From Actinoplanes aureus (GTDB lineage Bacteria; Actinomycetota; Actinomycetes; Mycobacteriales; Micromonosporaceae), in contig NZ_JADQTO010000004.1 of the NCBI RefSeq assembly GCF_015704865.1, positions 508,755 through 572,754 on the forward strand: a stretch of 64,000 nucleotides of DNA, written 5' to 3'. Positions 53,285 through 62,163 of this stretch are shown here, piece after piece. The translations under genes were made by a program, and so were the position numbers. The notes beneath the pieces are model-generated. The model saw only the letters and a program-made list of their open reading frames with translations, ran no database searches and was not told the DNA's origin. Numbering within the stretch: the first letter of the stretch is position 1; each line of letters opens with the position of its first letter.

Positions 53285-54547
53285 TCAGAGGCGGTGAGCC
53301 TCGCGTGCTGAGGTCACACCGCGGGTGTCGAAGAAGCGCTTCGCGATGCGGGCCAGGTGGTCCGGGTCGTATTCGCGGTGGTTCTGCACCAGGATGACCA
53401 GGTCCGCGGAGGCGGTCGCGCCCTCCAGGTCGTCGGTGCGTTCGACCGGTACGCCACCGACGTCCCAGGTGCGCACGTGCGGGTCGTGGTAGGCGACCGT
53501 CGCGCCGAGTGACGCCAGGTGGCGGGCCAGCGGGGCGGCCGGCGACTCCCGCTGGTCGGCGATGTTCGCCTTGTAGGTGATGCCGAGCAGCAGGATGGTG
53601 GCCCCGCGCACGGCCTGCCCGTCCGCGTTGAGCAAGTTCTGCGCACGCCGGGCCACGTAGGCCGGCATCGTCGTGTTGATCTCCTGGGCCAGCTCGACGA
53701 AGCGGAACGGGTAGCCGAGCTTGCTGCGGACGTTGTGCGAGAGGTAGTTCGGGTCGATCGGGATGCAGTGCCCGCCGACGCCCGGGCCGGGGTAGAACGC
53801 CTGGAAGCCGAACGGCTTCGTGGAGGCCGCGTGGATCACGTCCCAGAGGTCGATGTCCAGCTCGTGGCAGAACCGGGCCATCTCGTTGACCAGCGCGATG
53901 TTGACGTGCCGGTATGTGTTCTCCAGCAGCTTGGCCGTCTCGGCCTCCCGGGTCGACCGGGTCCGCACCACCGTCTCGACGAACCGGCCGTAGAAGCGCG
54001 ACGCCACGTCCGTGCAGGCCGGGGTGTAGCCGCCGACCACCTTCGGGGTGTTGTGCGCGCCGAACGTCTCGTTGCCCGGGTCGATCCGCTCCGGGGAGAA
54101 CGCCAGGTGGAAGTCGATCCCCGCGGTCAGCCCGGAGAGCTGCTCCAGCAGCGGCCGCACCACCTCGTCGGTGGTACCCGGATAGGTGGTGGACTCCAGC
54201 ACCGCCAGCATGCCGGGGCGCAGGTTGCGGCCCACCGCCGAGGTGGCACCGACGACCGCGCGCAGGTCCGGCCCGTCGCCCTCGGAGAGCGGGGTCGGCA
54301 CGCAGATCACCGCGGTACGCGCCTGCGCGATGAGCGTCTCGTCGGTGGTCGGCCGGAACCCGCCGGCCAGCATCGCGTCCACGTCCGCGTCGCTCAAATC
54401 GTCCACGTGCGACCGGCCGGCGCCGAGCGCGCGTACCACCTTCTCGTCGACGTCGAAGCCGAGCACCGACATGCCGGCCCGGATCGCCTGCTGCGCCAGC
54501 GGCAGCCCGACGTATCCGAGTCCGAGGATGACGACGTCGTAGCTCAA
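53285..54547 (-). CDS. UDP-sugar 6-dehydrogenase (UDP-glucose/GDP-mannose dehydrogenase family)
   Basis: 420 aa. NAD-binding start VVILGLGYVGLPLAQQAIRAG; FSPERIDPGNE, LLENTYRHVNIALVNEMA, and the catalytic-cysteine loop FYPGPGVGGHCIPIDPNYLS. It oxidises an NDP-sugar to its uronic acid. The YGRFVETVV / FSPERIDPG pattern is closest to WbpA/WecC-type enzymes (UDP-GlcNAc/ManNAc), but donor choice is uncertain. TTG start with AGGAG upstream. Confidence 0.92.
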   Translation of the reverse strand: MSYDVVILGLGYVGLPLAQQAIRAGMSVLGFDVDEKVVRALGAGRSHVDDLSDADVDAMLAGGFRPTTDETLIAQARTAVICVPTPLSEGDGPDLRAVVGATSAVGRNLRPGMLAVLESTTYPGTTDEVVRPLLEQLSGLTAGIDFHLAFSPERIDPGNETFGAHNTPKVVGGYTPACTDVASRFYGRFVETVVRTRSTREAETAKLLENTYRHVNIALVNEMARFCHELDIDLWDVIHAASTKPFGFQAFYPGPGVGGHCIPIDPNYLSHNVRSKLGYPFRFVELAQEINTTMPAYVARRAQNLLNADGQAVRGATILLLGITYKANIADQRESPAAPLARHLASLGATVAYHDPHVRTWDVGGVPVERTDDLEGATASADLVILVQNHREYDPDHLARIAKRFFDTRGVTSAREAHRL

Positions 54548-54575
54548 GGCAGAACTCCTTTGCTGGATGGATCGG

Positions 54576-56366
54576 TCAGGCCACCGGTGGCAGGGCCACG
54601 TCGCTGGTCGAGAAGGGCTGGCGGGGCGCGGTGAGCGTCCGGGTGGCGGCGGTCGTCTCCGGCCGGGCCCGGCGTAGCTCGAAGGGTGAGGAGAACGGGA
54701 GGTACGCCGGGAGGAACTCGGCGAGCAGTGCCTCCTGGTCGGCCACCGCCGCGCTGTGCACGTCCACGTCGTTGAGGCAGAACGCGTCGACGTTGCGGCT
54801 GCGCAGCAGCCCGGCCAGCCGCAGCGGTGTGTTCGGCTGGGCCAGGTCGGTGTAGAGGTACCGGATCCGGCCGGGTGCCGCCCGCCCGGTCAGGTACGCG
54901 TAGTACTGCTGCAGCGAGGAGAGCAGCGAGATGTCGTCCGGATGCCGGAACTGGTGTCCCGCGGTGGCGGCCACGTGCTCGGCGAACCGCTTCTCGATCT
55001 CGGTGAGCACGCTGCGCCGCGAGGGGTGCGGGGTGTGCATCATCTTGCGGGTCAGCACCCGGCCGAAGGTCTCCTCGATCAGCCGGCGGTTGTTCTTGGC
55101 GGCCGAGTCGGCGGGCCGGTCGGCGGGGCCGCGCGGCGCGGCGTCGACCCGCGCCCCGGAGGGGAAGAACCGGGTCAGTCCACCCGGGGTGAAGAACAGG
55201 TCGGGGGTTACCGGCCGGCCCAGGATCACGTCGTCGTTGAGGTAGAGGAAGTGCTCGGCCAGGCCGGGGATGCGGTGCAGCCGCGACTCGATCGCCTGCG
55301 AGTTGAACGTGGGCAGCTTCCCGGTGTCGCCGAAGATCTCCTGATGGCTGACCACGGTGAGCCGGGGATGGTCCAGATCCAGCCAGGCCGGCACCTGGTC
55401 GTCGGTGACCAGGAAGACCCGGCGTACCCACGGGGCGAAGCTGTGCAGGGCGCGCAGCGAGTAGCGGAGTTCGTCGCGGCTGGCGTACCGGGAGTCGTTG
55501 GCGGCCTGCGCGTTGATCTCGTCGACCCAGGAGTTCTCGGCCAGGGCCCGGGCCTTGCGGCGCTGCCAGGCCGGGTCATCGCCGTCGACCCAGGTGTAGA
55601 CCACGTCGATGGGGAACTCGATCCGGTCCGGATCCATCGCCGTGAACACCCGGCGGGTGCGATAACCGGTCACGTCGTCCGGGCAGCTGAACGGGCCGAA
55701 GACCGGCTCGGGAGCCACCACCTCGGGTTCGCCGGCCGGGATCGAGTCGGCCACCGGGTTGCGGCGGGGCGCGCGCAGGCGGCCGTCCGACTCCTGCCAG
55801 AACTCGACCTCGCAGGCGTACTCCCGGCCGAGCAGCATGCTGCCGCCGGGATCGGTGACCGGCCAGTAGACGGCCAGCACGCCGGGCTCGCGCTGCGGCT
55901 TGCGCCCGGCCGGACGCACCGGCCGGAGCAGGCCGTGGTCACGCGCGGTCAGTTCCTGGAGCAGCCGTACGACCCGGGAACGATCCGCTTCCGGTACGGC
56001 GACGGCGGTGCGAACCGGGTTTCGGACCGGCACCCGGAACCAGTCGATCCGGGCCAGATCGAAGGCCTGCGCGACCCGGTCCAGATTGTGCCGCCGGACC
56101 TCGACCGGCCCGGTCGCGGCCTGCACCCGTGCGGTCACCAGGCCGTCGGCCGTGCGGACCCGCAGGGTGGCATCGCCGGTCCGGCCCCGGATCCGGACCG
56201 GGGCGAGCGGCATCAGAGTGCGGGCGATCCGGAGGCGGCGTTCGGGCGCGACCCGGGGGAGGACACGCCGCTCGACCGCCTCGAAGACCCACCGCCGGAC
56301 TGACCACGGGGTCAGCCGCAGGATCTGCCGCAGGGTCACGCCGTCGTCCTTTCGCCGCAGGTCCAC
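54576..56366 (-). CDS. Stealth-family sugar-phosphate transferase
   Basis: 596 aa. Conserved region 1 is DVVYTWVDGDDPAW (residues ~254-267). Region 2 is at ~294-345 (RYASRDELRYSLRALHSFAPWVRRVFLVTDDQVPAWLD). Region 3 includes AAKNNRRLIEETFG; region 4 FCLNDVDV. Stealth proteins transfer hexose-1-phosphate to build phosphoglycan capsules (Neisseria, mycobacterial CpsY). An N-terminal half of ~250 residues without motif precedes the catalytic part. Directly upstream of the dehydrogenase on the same strand. Confidence 0.9.
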   Translation of the reverse strand: MDLRRKDDGVTLRQILRLTPWSVRRWVFEAVERRVLPRVAPERRLRIARTLMPLAPVRIRGRTGDATLRVRTADGLVTARVQAATGPVEVRRHNLDRVAQAFDLARIDWFRVPVRNPVRTAVAVPEADRSRVVRLLQELTARDHGLLRPVRPAGRKPQREPGVLAVYWPVTDPGGSMLLGREYACEVEFWQESDGRLRAPRRNPVADSIPAGEPEVVAPEPVFGPFSCPDDVTGYRTRRVFTAMDPDRIEFPIDVVYTWVDGDDPAWQRRKARALAENSWVDEINAQAANDSRYASRDELRYSLRALHSFAPWVRRVFLVTDDQVPAWLDLDHPRLTVVSHQEIFGDTGKLPTFNSQAIESRLHRIPGLAEHFLYLNDDVILGRPVTPDLFFTPGGLTRFFPSGARVDAAPRGPADRPADSAAKNNRRLIEETFGRVLTRKMMHTPHPSRRSVLTEIEKRFAEHVAATAGHQFRHPDDISLLSSLQQYYAYLTGRAAPGRIRYLYTDLAQPNTPLRLAGLLRSRNVDAFCLNDVDVHSAAVADQEALLAEFLPAYLPFSSPFELRRARPETTAATRTLTAPRQPFSTSDVALPPVA

Positions 56367-56577
56367 GGAGCCTTAACGGCACCGTTGAGACGGAAGTTGC
56401 GGTCTATATCAGGAGTTGCACCCTTTAACTGCGGTATACGCGCTTCATGGGTGTCTTGGGGGTAATTGGCGAAGGCCCACCCCTAGGGGAACGGATCGGG
56501 GTCACGGCCGATGCGGGCCTTGCGCGGGACCGGCATGGTGGAAAGCGGCGAATGCGCGACGACGGCGGGAGGCCGCG

Positions 56578-56808
56578 ATGGGCAAGGCAGTGGCGTATCT
56601 GGTGGCACTGATCGCCGGAGTGGTCGTGGTGGGCTGGGTGGTCAGCTCGCTGATCGGGCCGTTCCTCTTCTACCTGATCGTGGGCGCGATCGCGGTCGGC
56701 GGCGGGCTCTACCTCTACGGGAAGCTGAAGAAGTCGATCGCCCCGGGGACGCGGACCCAGCGGCGCATCGAGGCGGCGACGAAGACGTACCGCATGCGGA
56801 ACCGGTGA
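56578..56808 (+). CDS. Small membrane protein with two helices
   Basis: 76 aa. Two adjacent hydrophobic segments (VAYLVALIAGVVVVGWVVSSLIG and FLFYLIVGAIAVGGGLYLYG), then a basic tail (KLKKS, RTQRRIEAATKTYRMRNR). The ATG at 56578 has GGGAGG five bases upstream; an upstream in-frame start adds an unlikely Cys/Arg-rich leader. Function unknown. 80 bp upstream of ffh. Confidence 0.7.
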   Translation: MGKAVAYLVALIAGVVVVGWVVSSLIGPFLFYLIVGAIAVGGGLYLYGKLKKSIAPGTRTQRRIEAATKTYRMRNR

Positions 56809-56888
56809 GGCTCGGGCGGTGCGGCTAGGCTTGCGGCTGACGCCAACAGTGACGACCAACGGCCGAGCTAGCTAAGGAACAGCGCACC

Positions 56889-58442
56889 GTGTTTGACACC
56901 TTGAGTGACCGCCTGTCCGGGATCTTCACCAAGCTCCGCGGCAAGGGCCGGCTCACCGATGCCGACATCGACGCCACCGCGCGCGAGATCCGTCTCGCGC
57001 TGCTGGAGGCGGACGTCGCGCTGCCGGTGGTCAAGGCGTTCATCGCCAGCCTCAAGGAGCGGGCGCGCGGCGCCGAGGTCTCCCAGGCGCTGAACCCCGC
57101 GCAGCAGATCATCAAGATCGTTCACGAGGAGCTCATCAACATCCTCGGTGGCGAGGGGCGGCGCCTGGTCTTCGCCAAGCAGCCGCCCACCGTCATCATG
57201 CTGGCCGGTCTCCAGGGTTCCGGTAAGACCACGCTGGCCGGCAAGCTGTCCCGCTGGCTCAAGGGCCAGGGCCACCAGCCGCTGCTGGTCGCCTGTGACC
57301 TCCAGCGGCCCAACGCGGTCAACCAGCTCCAGGTGCTCGGCGGCCGGGCCGGCGTGGACGTCTACGCGCCGCAGCCCGGCAACGGCGTCGGTGACCCGGT
57401 CCAGGTCGCCAAGGACTCGATCGAGCACGCCAAGCGGGCGGCGAAGGACATCGTCATCGTCGACACCGCCGGCCGTCTCGGCATCGACGCCGAGATGATG
57501 CAGCAGGCCGCCGACATCCGCGCCGCGGTCGACCCGGACGAGGTCATCTTCGTCATCGACGCGATGGTCGGTCAGGACGCCGTGCAGACCGCGGAGGCGT
57601 TCCGCGACGGTGTCGGCATCACCGGCGTGGTTCTCTCCAAGCTCGACGGTGACGCCCGCGGTGGTGCCGCGCTCTCCGTCCGGCACGTCACCGGCCAGCC
57701 GATCCTCTTCGCCTCCACCGGTGAGAAGCTCGAGGACTTCGACATCTTCCACCCGGACCGGATGGCCAGCCGGATCCTCGGCATGGGTGACGTGCTGACC
57801 CTCATCGAGACCGCCGAGGCGGCCTTCGACGAGGATCAGAAGGAGAAGATGACCAGCAAGCTGCTCGGTGGCGAGCAGTTCACGCTGGAGGACTTCCTGG
57901 ACCAGCTGATCGCGGTACGCCGGATGGGCCCGATCGCCAACATCCTCGGCATGATGCCCGGGATGAACCAGCTCAAGGGCCAGCTCGACGAGCTCGACGA
58001 CAGCCACTTCGACCGGGTCACCGCGATCATCCGGTCGATGACCCCGCAGGAGCGCACCACCCCGAAGATCATCAACGCGTCGCGCCGGGTGCGCATCGCG
58101 AACGGTTCCGGCGTCACCGTGATGGACGTCAACCAGCTGCTCAACCGCTTCGCCGACGCGCAGAAGATGATGAAGCAGATGACCGGCATGATGGGCCTGC
58201 CGGGCAGCCGCCGGAGCGCGACCAAGAGCTCGAAGAACAAGCGCAAGGGCAAGGGCGGCAACCGTCCGCGTCCGGCCGGCCGGATGCCGGCCGGTTTCCC
58301 GGGCGGTGGCATGCCGCAGCTCCCGCCGGGCATGGACCCGGGTGCGCTGGGCGGCGGCCAGGGCGGCATGCCGCCGGGCTTCAAGCTGCCGAAGCTGGAC
58401 TTCAACAAGCTGAGCAAGCCCCCGAAGGACGACAACCGCTGA
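56889..58442 (+). CDS. ffh: Signal recognition particle protein Ffh
   Basis: 517 aa SRP54 GTPase. NG domain: GLQGSGKTTLAGKLSRWL (G1), DTAGRLGIDAEMM (G3), SKLDGDARGG (G4); methionine-rich M domain with MGPIANILGMMPGMN and MKQMTGMMG that binds signal peptides and 4.5S RNA. The long Gly/Pro/Met-rich tail is typical of actinobacteria. GTG start. Partner of FtsY. Confidence 0.97.
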   Translation: MFDTLSDRLSGIFTKLRGKGRLTDADIDATAREIRLALLEADVALPVVKAFIASLKERARGAEVSQALNPAQQIIKIVHEELINILGGEGRRLVFAKQPPTVIMLAGLQGSGKTTLAGKLSRWLKGQGHQPLLVACDLQRPNAVNQLQVLGGRAGVDVYAPQPGNGVGDPVQVAKDSIEHAKRAAKDIVIVDTAGRLGIDAEMMQQAADIRAAVDPDEVIFVIDAMVGQDAVQTAEAFRDGVGITGVVLSKLDGDARGGAALSVRHVTGQPILFASTGEKLEDFDIFHPDRMASRILGMGDVLTLIETAEAAFDEDQKEKMTSKLLGGEQFTLEDFLDQLIAVRRMGPIANILGMMPGMNQLKGQLDELDDSHFDRVTAIIRSMTPQERTTPKIINASRRVRIANGSGVTVMDVNQLLNRFADAQKMMKQMTGMMGLPGSRRSATKSSKNKRKGKGGNRPRPAGRMPAGFPGGGMPQLPPGMDPGALGGGQGGMPPGFKLPKLDFNKLSKPPKDDNR

Positions 58443-58508
58443 TATAGGCATTGGGCTACTGGTCGGGTGCCTAGTATGGTCGAAGGTGAATCCGTTGAGG
58501 AGGAGCCG

Positions 58509-59123
58509 ATGACCGCTGCGCCGCACCTGAACGAGCGGGACTTGATCGAGCATTTGCTGGGGCGAGACGACCTGACCGTCGACGACATCGCGGACCTTCC
58601 CGAGGATCTCCGATACGAGTTGATCGACGGAAGGCTCGTCTTGTCCCCCCTCGCCCTGCCCATCCACCAGTTCATCGCTTTCGAGATCGCCGTGGCCGCA
58701 CGCGAGCGCTGTCCGGACGACGTTCTCATCAATCCGGAGCAGGCCGTCCTGCTGGATCGGCGCAACGAATTGCGTCCGGACGTGGTGCTCATCCAGGAGG
58801 AGGGCGCCGGTAAGTCGCCGGTGCGCCCGGGGGATGTGCCGCTGGTGGTCGAGGTGGCATCGGAGTCCACGAAGGAGTTCGACCGAACCGGCAAGCTGAA
58901 GAAATACGCCTACGTCGGGATCCGCAACTACTGGATCGTCGATCCGCTGGCCGAACGCGTGACGCTCACCCAGTTCGTGCTCGGTCCCGATGGTGACTAC
59001 CAGCAGGTGCGGCACACCGGCGATCTCGTCACGGTCGACCGGCCGTGGGAGATGACGCTGGACCTGCCGGCCTGGACCCGCCGGCGGGACCGGATTCGTG
59101 CGGTGGCCCGGCCGGACAGCTGA
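58509..59123 (+). CDS. Uma2 family (DUF820) putative endonuclease
   Basis: 204 aa PD-(D/E)xK fold: RYELIDGRLVLSP, RNELRPDVVLI (metal Asp), PLVVEVASESTKEFDRTGKLKKYAYVGIRNYWIVDP (Glu-x-Lys core and C-terminal helix). Such proteins are common and dispersed in actinomycetes and cyanobacteria; the biological target is unknown. ATG at 58509 with GAGGAGG upstream. Its bases are slightly less G+C-rich than its neighbours. Confidence 0.9.
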   Translation: MTAAPHLNERDLIEHLLGRDDLTVDDIADLPEDLRYELIDGRLVLSPLALPIHQFIAFEIAVAARERCPDDVLINPEQAVLLDRRNELRPDVVLIQEEGAGKSPVRPGDVPLVVEVASESTKEFDRTGKLKKYAYVGIRNYWIVDPLAERVTLTQFVLGPDGDYQQVRHTGDLVTVDRPWEMTLDLPAWTRRRDRIRAVARPDS

Positions 59124-59148
59124 ACGGTTGATCAGGTAGGACTGTTCC

Positions 59149-60225
59149 ATGGCGTTGCATGTGCGTGGGACCGTCCTGCCGGACGGTGCGGTCCGGGACA
59201 TCTGGCTGGTCGGCGACCGGGTCACCTTCGAGCCGGTGTCCGATGCCGAAACGATCAGCGACGGCGGCTGGATCGTGCCCGGCCTCGTCGACGCCCACTG
59301 CCACCTCGGCATCGCCTACGGCGCGAAGCCGATCGAGAGCGTCGACCAGGCCCGTGAGCTGGCCACCCAGGACCGGGACGCGGGCGTCCTGGCGATCCGG
59401 GACGCCGGCTCGCCGTACCCCTATCCCGAATTGGACGACGAACCCGGCGTGCCGCGCCTTGCCCGGGCCGGGCGGCACGTGGCCGCGCCGCGTCGCTACC
59501 TGCGCGACATCGGTGTCGAGGTCCTGGGCGACGAGGTCGCGAAAGCGGTCACCGCGCAGGCGAAGGCCGGCACCGGCTGGGTGAAGCTGGTCGGCGACTG
59601 GATCGACCGCGAGGTGGGCGATCTGGCGCCGAGCTGGGACGCGGCGACGATGGCCGCGGCGGTGGAGGCCGCGCACGCGGCCGGAGCCCGGGCCGCGGTG
59701 CACACGTTCTCCGAGGAGGGCGTGGAGATCATGGTGCGGGCCGGGGTGGACTCGGTGGAGCACGGCACCGGGCTGTCGCTCGACCTGATCGACGAGATGG
59801 CCCGGCGCGGCACCGCGCTGGTGCCCACGATGATCAATATCCGGACCTTCGGCAAGATCGCCGATCAGGCCCGGGAGAAATTCGCCGGGTACGCCGACCA
59901 CATGATCGCCCTGCGCGACCGCTTCCCGTCCGTGGTGCTTGCCGCGCACGAGGCCGGCGTGCCGATCTACGTCGGTACCGACGCGGGCGGGGGCATCCGG
60001 CACGGGCTGGCCGCCGAGGAGATGCTCTACCTGCACGAGGCCGGCATCCCGGCGACCGACGTCCTCGCCGCCGCCTCCTGGAAGGCCCGCGAGTGGCTGG
60101 GCTTCCCCGGCCTGGTCGAGGGCGGCCTCGCCGATCTGGTGGTCTACGAGGCGGACCCGCGCGCGGACCTGCGAGTGGTCCGCGCGCCGAGCCGTATCGT
60201 GCTGAAGGGTCAGGTCATCCGGTGA
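59149..60225 (+). CDS. Metal-dependent amidohydrolase
   Basis: 358 aa. Amidohydrolase metal site: VPGLVDAHCHLGI (HxH), then VKLVGDWIDREV (Lys), AVHTFSEEGVEIMVRAGVDSVEHGTGLS (two His), YVGTDAGGGIRHGLAAEEM (Asp). Substrate unknown. Orthologous by position to Rv2915c downstream of ffh. ATG 59149. Its 3' end overlaps that of the convergent beta-propeller gene by 11 bp. Confidence 0.92.
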   Translation: MALHVRGTVLPDGAVRDIWLVGDRVTFEPVSDAETISDGGWIVPGLVDAHCHLGIAYGAKPIESVDQARELATQDRDAGVLAIRDAGSPYPYPELDDEPGVPRLARAGRHVAAPRRYLRDIGVEVLGDEVAKAVTAQAKAGTGWVKLVGDWIDREVGDLAPSWDAATMAAAVEAAHAAGARAAVHTFSEEGVEIMVRAGVDSVEHGTGLSLDLIDEMARRGTALVPTMINIRTFGKIADQAREKFAGYADHMIALRDRFPSVVLAAHEAGVPIYVGTDAGGGIRHGLAAEEMLYLHEAGIPATDVLAAASWKAREWLGFPGLVEGGLADLVVYEADPRADLRVVRAPSRIVLKGQVIR

Positions 60226-61597
60226 GGCTCCAGATCCGCAGGCCGTCAAGGGTCGGGCAGGCCAGCCGGTCCTCGGTGTTGACGCAGTTCCCGATCCGCA
60301 GCGGCACCTCACCGAGCGTCGTGACGTGGCCGTCACTGAACCGAATCAGCTGCACCGGACCGGGTGCCGCCGGCACGTTCAGCAGCGTCTCCGTGTTGAG
60401 CCAGGAAGTGGCCGCCTCCTTCGTGCGGAGCACCTCACGCCCGTTCGCGTCATAGAACGCCATCACGCCGGTATCCGCGACCATCGTGCGGCCGTGGCCG
60501 TCGGACTCGACCATCGGGTAGCCCTCCATCGCGGGAACCCGCCACACCTCCCGTTGGCGGGTGAGGTCGATCGAGGCCAGTGTGTACCGACGGAGCGGTG
60601 CCTGGTCCAGGACGCAGAGCCGGTCGGCGTCGCACATGTCCAACCCGTGGAGCGTGTGCCCGGCCTTCTCGCTGACGACCGTGGTTGTTTCGCCGGTGCC
60701 CAGGTCGGTGGCGGCCAGTCGGTACCCGTTCTTGCCCGACGTCTCCTCGATGATCAGCCAGTTGTCGTACGCGATGACCCAGCCGTTGTCCGCGGGCCTC
60801 GGCACGGTGAAGGTCTCCAGCACCCGGCCGGTGCCCGCGTCCATCAGCCGGACCTCTCCCTCCCCGGTGACTTCGAACAGCTGACCGTCACCGGACTCGC
60901 CGAGTCTCAGCGTGCCGCGCGGGTGCACGATGCCCAGCCGATCCGCTGTCGCGTCCCGCGACCAGCGCCGCTCGCCGGTCAGCCAGTCGTATGCCTCGAT
61001 CTGCTGATCCTGTTGGGACCATCGGATCGCGGCCCGGTCGTGCAGCACCAGACCGTCGTTCTCGGCGAGGGGCAGGTCGAAGAGCAACTTGCCGTCGGTA
61101 GCCCGGTACACATACGCCGCCCCCGAGGTGTTCAGCACCACCGCGGATTTCGCCGCGCGCAGACCGACCAGTGCGTTCGGCTCGGCCTTCTGCTCGGTCC
61201 TGTGCTCGGCCTCCCAGAGAAGGGCGCCGGTGTGCAGGTCCGCCGCACGCAGGTGGAACGTGCCGTCGTCGGCTTTCCAGAGGGCGAAGACACGCCCGTC
61301 GGCGGCGACGACGTCGGCCGACGTGATCGTGCCGCCGAGGCTGATCGGTGAGCCCACCTCGGGCATCGCGCGGTTCGACGGGGTAGGCGCGACGGTCTGA
61401 TCAGGCCGGCGGTCCGACCGCTCCACCAGCCCGACCGCGCCCGCCACCACCAGGCACACCGCAACCGCCGAGGCCACCACGGCCCGGGTCCGGTTGCGCT
61501 GCCGGCCGCGTTCGCGGGCCGCCGCCGCCGGGGCGAGCGGGATCGCGTCGGCCTGGCGGCCCAGTGTCGCGAACAGTTCGTCGAGATCAGCGGGCAT
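60215..61597 (-). CDS. Membrane-anchored beta-propeller protein, likely anti-sigma partner
   Basis: 460 aa. Cytoplasmic N-terminus of ~38 residues, one hydrophobic helix (residues ~39-58, VVASAVAVCLVVAGAVGLVE), then repeated beta-propeller units outside (WxxDATADRLG, ALLWEAEH, RVFALWKADDGTFHL) of PQQ-like type. The start overlaps the stop of the ECF sigma gene upstream, the typical position of an anti-sigma factor or sensor. Short cytoplasmic part without a recognised ZAS motif, so the mode of contact is not clear. Confidence 0.75.
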   Translation of the reverse strand: MPADLDELFATLGRQADAIPLAPAAAARERGRQRNRTRAVVASAVAVCLVVAGAVGLVERSDRRPDQTVAPTPSNRAMPEVGSPISLGGTITSADVVAADGRVFALWKADDGTFHLRAADLHTGALLWEAEHRTEQKAEPNALVGLRAAKSAVVLNTSGAAYVYRATDGKLLFDLPLAENDGLVLHDRAAIRWSQQDQQIEAYDWLTGERRWSRDATADRLGIVHPRGTLRLGESGDGQLFEVTGEGEVRLMDAGTGRVLETFTVPRPADNGWVIAYDNWLIIEETSGKNGYRLAATDLGTGETTTVVSEKAGHTLHGLDMCDADRLCVLDQAPLRRYTLASIDLTRQREVWRVPAMEGYPMVESDGHGRTMVADTGVMAFYDANGREVLRTKEAATSWLNTETLLNVPAAPGPVQLIRFSDGHVTTLGEVPLRIGNCVNTEDRLACPTLDGLRIWSLTG

Positions 61598-62081
61598 CGG
61601 ATGTTCCCTCCGGCAAGAGAGCGGGTTCGAGCGCGGTCGCCAGGCCGGCCCGGCCTCGGGACAGCCACGACTTGACGGTGCCGATGGAGGCGCCGGTCTC
61701 CGCGGCGATGTCGGCGATCGATCGGTCGAGGAGGTAGTGCAGGGCCAGCGCGTTGCGGTGCGCGGGTGGCAACGTCCGCATGGCCGTCACCAGCAGCACG
61801 GTGTTCTCCGACGGCGGCGCCACCGGCGGGAGAGGCGGTTCGGCCGCGGCGCGGTCTCGCCGGACGAACATTCGGCGCCACCGGTCGGTGGAGAGCCGGT
61901 TCACCACCAGCCGCAGCCAGGCCTCCGGGTCCTCGTACCGGGAGATCCGCCGCCATCGTTGCCAGGCCCGGGCGTAGGCCTCCTGGACCAGGTCCTGAGC
62001 CTCCCCGGCGTCACCGGTCAGCCCGTACGCGTACCGCATCAGCCGCCGGGAGGTGTCCCGGTAGAACCCGTCGAAGTCCAT
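61587..62081 (-). CDS. ECF RNA polymerase sigma factor (SigE-like family)
   Basis: 164 aa. Region 2: FYRDTSRRLMRYAYGLTGDAGEAQDLVQEAYARAWQRW; region 4: RTLPPAHRNALALHYLLDRSIADIAAETGASIGTVKSWLSRGRAGLATAL, with a helix-turn-helix. No region 1.1 or 3, as for ECF type. Divergent from proS, with 82 bp between the two starts, so its own promoter probably lies there; autoregulation is common for the class. Confidence 0.92.
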   Translation of the reverse strand: MDFDGFYRDTSRRLMRYAYGLTGDAGEAQDLVQEAYARAWQRWRRISRYEDPEAWLRLVVNRLSTDRWRRMFVRRDRAAAEPPLPPVAPPSENTVLLVTAMRTLPPAHRNALALHYLLDRSIADIAAETGASIGTVKSWLSRGRAGLATALEPALLPEGTSDAR

Positions 62082-62163
62082 CCATCACCCCGTTCGTCTC
62101 CGTTGAGGGACACGGGACGCCCACCCGGTGGGTTGCAGCCGGCCGAGACTAGGATGCTTCCTC

